A DNA stretch of 8,005 nt, from contig SPCO01000058.1 of the NCBI GenBank assembly GCA_004525275.1, positions 1-8,005 of the forward strand, given 5' to 3'. The notes under the pieces are model-generated. The model saw nothing but the letters and a program-made list of their open reading frames with translations, ran no database searches and had not been told where the DNA came from. Both the position numbers and the translations under genes were made by a program. Origin of the DNA: Thermomicrobiales bacterium (lineage in GTDB: Bacteria; Chloroflexota; Limnocylindria; Limnocylindrales; CSP1-4). Positions 6,383 through 8,005 of this stretch are shown here, one piece after another; the stretch's first letter is position 1, and each line of letters starts with the position of its first letter.

Positions 6383-7539
6383 CCCGACCGGGCGTCAAGG
6401 GCTGGGCCGGTCGGGATGCCTATCGAGCTGCCGGCGTCGATGTCGGGGCAGGGGAGCGGGCGGTCGATCTCATGCGAGCGCACGTCGATTCGACGCGCCG
6501 TGCCGAGGTCGTGGGCGGGCTCGGCGGGTTCGGCGGCATGTTCACGATCCCGGCCGGCTATCGAGAGCCGCTCATCGTCGCCTCGACCGACGGGGTTGGG
6601 ACGAAGACGGCACTCGCTGCATCGCTGGGGCGCTTCGACACGATCGGGATCGACCTGGTTGCGATGTGTGCGGACGATGTCGTGTGTTGCGGCGCCGAGC
6701 CGGTCGCGTTTCTCGACTACGTAGCCGTCGGCCGGGTCATCCCGGAAGCGGTAGCCGAGCTCGTCGGGTCGGTCGCGGCCGGGTGCCGCGATGCCGGCTG
6801 CGCGCTCGTCGGCGGCGAGACCGCCGAACACCCCGACCTGATGGGGGTCGACGCGTTCGATGTATCCGGCTGCTGCATCGGGGTCGTCGAGCGTGCCGAC
6901 CTGATCGACGGATCCTCGGTCCGCGCCGGTGACGCCATCCTCGGACTCGTCGCCTCTGGCCTGCACGCCAATGGCTTCTCGCTCATCCGCGGGCTCCTTG
7001 CCCAGTGGGACCTGGATCTCGGCGAGCCATACCAGGCGCGTTTGCGACGATCGCTCGGCGACGCATCGACGGACGCTCTGCTCGCCGCCGCACCGCATGA
7101 GGCGATGGCGACGCTCGGTGAAGTGCTCCTGACACCCACCCGGATCTACGCCAGGGCCGTCCTGGCGGCGCGGGCCGCGGTTCGTGTGATCGGCGCGGAT
7201 CTGCATGGTATCGCCCATATCACCGGCGGCGGGCTGCCCGGGAACGTCCCGAGGGCACTCCCCGGTGGATTGGCGGCTCGAATCGACCCCGGGCGCTGGG
7301 CGATGCCGTCGGTCATGCGCCTGTTCGGGGCGCTCGGGGGTCTTGACGATGTCGAGCTGCGGGCCACCTTCAATGGCGGTCTCGGGATGGTCATCGCCTT
7401 GCCGGGCGAGGCGGTCGCTGCCGCCACGGACGCGATCGCTTCGTTCGGGATCGAGGCGGCGGTCGTTGGCGAGGTCACGACCGCCGAGGCGATCGGCGGT
7501 GCCCGCTACGTCGAGGCTCCGGTCGAAGGGCTCGGATGA
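6379..7539 (+). CDS. purM: Phosphoribosylformylglycinamidine cyclo-ligase (AIR synthetase)
   Basis: ATP-dependent ring closure of FGAM, the product of PurSQL, to AIR. Its 386 residues compare with about 345 in E. coli. Family motifs in order: GRDAYRAAGVDVGAG (residues 11-25), VGGLGGFGGMF (45-55), STDGVGTK (69-76), TIGIDLVAMCADD (88-100), GAEPVAFLDY (105-114), ALVGGETAE (142-150), SGLHANGFSLIR (193-204), LLTPTRIY (250-257), HITGGGLPGNVPR (280-292) and FNGGLGMV (331-338). The E. coli CVNDL motif reads CADDV here, so Asp99 replaces Asn; I recall Asp in actinobacterial homologues. All seven cysteines fall between residues 97 and 166, including two Cys-Cys pairs. ATG at 6379 overlaps the purF stop; the purM stop overlaps purN as ATGA. 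Confidence 0.97.
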   Translation: MTRPGVKGWAGRDAYRAAGVDVGAGERAVDLMRAHVDSTRRAEVVGGLGGFGGMFTIPAGYREPLIVASTDGVGTKTALAASLGRFDTIGIDLVAMCADDVVCCGAEPVAFLDYVAVGRVIPEAVAELVGSVAAGCRDAGCALVGGETAEHPDLMGVDAFDVSGCCIGVVERADLIDGSSVRAGDAILGLVASGLHANGFSLIRGLLAQWDLDLGEPYQARLRRSLGDASTDALLAAAPHEAMATLGEVLLTPTRIYARAVLAARAAVRVIGADLHGIAHITGGGLPGNVPRALPGGLAARIDPGRWAMPSVMRLFGALGGLDDVELRATFNGGLGMVIALPGEAVAAATDAIASFGIEAAVVGEVTTAEAIGGARYVEAPVEGLG

Positions 7540-8005
7540 GCGGCCGGATCGCGGTCGGGGTCTCCGGCGCCGGATCGAATCTGCGAGCGCTCGAGTTGGC
7601 GGCCGGCCGCGGCGAACTGGGCGGCGACATCGTCCTCGTCTTCGCCGATCGCGCCTGCCCAGCCCTGGACTGGGCGGCAGAGCGAGGTCTGGAGACCGCG
7701 CTCGTCCCCGGTGGCAACGACACCACCCTGGCCCAGGCCTTGGCGGCCGCGGCCGCAGACGTATTGGTCCTCGCCGGCTACATGCGGATCGTCGGGCCGA
7801 CCGTGCTCGCGGCGTTCGTTGGCCGGATCGTCAACACCCACCCCTCGCTCCTCCCAGCCTTTCCCGGTGGTCATGCGGTGGCCGATGCCCTGGCCCACGG
7901 CGTCGCGGTGACCGGCTGCACGGTCCACCTCGTGGATTCGACGCTCGACGGTGGCCCGATCGTCGCGCAGGAGGCTGTGACGGTCCAGCCAACTGATGAC
8001 GCCGC
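7536..8005 (+). CDS. purN: Phosphoribosylglycinamide formyltransferase, N-terminal part (runs off window)
   Basis: Folate-dependent enzyme moving the formyl group of 10-formyltetrahydrofolate onto GAR to give FGAR, the substrate of PurSQL. The frame is open from ATG at 7536 to the window end, giving 156 complete codons of a usual 190-215. The phosphate-binding segment VSGAGSNLRAL is at residues 9-19, followed by LVLAGYMRIVGP (77-88). The catalytic region VNTHPSLLPAFPGG (99-112) contributes Asn100 and His102, and LDGGPIVAQE (137-146) contributes Asp138. These match Asn106, His108 and Asp144 of E. coli PurN, so the active site is complete. The start overlaps the purM stop as ATGA, with GAAGGG at 7525-7530 as a modest ribosome binding site. 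Only the C-terminal end is missing. Confidence 0.96.
   Translation, partial: MSGRIAVGVSGAGSNLRALELAAGRGELGGDIVLVFADRACPALDWAAERGLETALVPGGNDTTLAQALAAAAADVLVLAGYMRIVGPTVLAAFVGRIVNTHPSLLPAFPGGHAVADALAHGVAVTGCTVHLVDSTLDGGPIVAQEAVTVQPTDDA

Larger units (their letters stand above)
1..8005 (+). other. purBCSQLFMN purine biosynthesis operon segment
   Basis: Eight consecutive same-strand genes of IMP synthesis occupy the entire window. Junctions are, in order: 11-base overlap, 4-base overlap, 3-base gap, 4-base overlap, 3-base gap, 4-base overlap, 4-base overlap. There is therefore no room for internal promoters or intrinsic terminators between genes, and a single polycistronic mRNA is the simplest reading (inference). 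The gene order is the one known from Bacillus-type pur operons. The operon is open at both ends: purB lacks its 5' part and purN its 3' part. Any transcriptional control such as a repressor site or riboswitch would be upstream and is not visible. Confidence 0.95.

Noticed and set aside
6310..7218. Antisense open frame of 302 residues opposite purF and purM
   Set aside because: It is a shadow of the real genes: low-complexity, Arg- and Asp-rich translation with no family resemblance.
7563..7574. 12-base palindrome TCCGGCGCCGGA near the purN start
   Set aside because: It encodes part of the conserved SGAGS phosphate-binding loop and is short; codon choice in high-GC DNA explains it.
7205..7996. 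Open frame of 263 residues overlapping the purM end and purN
   Set aside because: It is the wrong frame and Arg/Pro-rich. The true gene in this region is purN from 7536, which has an intact active site.
1..8005. Purine riboswitch, PurR-type operator, intrinsic terminator, tRNA or CRISPR repeat
   Set aside because: The window has no non-coding stretch longer than 3 bases, and I saw no T-run after a stem, cloverleaf or spaced repeat array.

Overview
The whole window is one stretch of de novo purine (IMP) biosynthesis genes, all on the + strand, in the order purB (3' half) - purC - purS - purQ - purL - purF - purM - purN (5' part). There is no gap longer than 3 bases between genes, and no RNA gene, mobile element, CRISPR array, promoter or terminator is visible. 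I did not find an undescribed system; this is a conserved housekeeping operon. The observations below are details of its architecture and of individual proteins.

Organism: base composition is roughly two thirds G+C (judged by eye), with GTG as well as ATG starts and clear GGAGG-type ribosome binding sites. The separate PurS, PurQ and short PurL subunits exclude the single-chain large PurL of gammaproteobacteria. PurF is the Bacillus subtilis iron-sulfur type. The gene order purB-C-S-Q-L-F-M-N matches the Bacillus-type pur operon. The PurM and PurN sequences remind me of Actinomycetota and Chloroflexota proteins. My best inference is a high-GC bacterium of the Chloroflexota (possibly Limnocylindria-like), with Actinomycetota as the alternative; nothing here proves the phylum.

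Layout: purB ends at 623 and overlaps purC (613-1599) by 11 bases. Four junctions (purC/purS, purQ/purL, purF/purM, purM/purN) are 4-base ATGA overlaps. The other two (purS/purQ and purL/purF) share an in-frame TGA-CC(C/G)-(G/A)TG arrangement. All seven visible stop codons are TGA. This packing implies one transcript and translational coupling throughout; the promoter must lie upstream of the window.

Pathway: PurF makes phosphoribosylamine from PRPP, PurN formylates GAR to FGAR, PurS-PurQ-PurL convert FGAR to FGAM, and PurM closes the imidazole ring to AIR. PurC makes SAICAR from CAIR, and PurB releases AICAR (and, later, AMP from adenylosuccinate). Not seen here: purD, purE/purK and purH, which probably lie outside the window.
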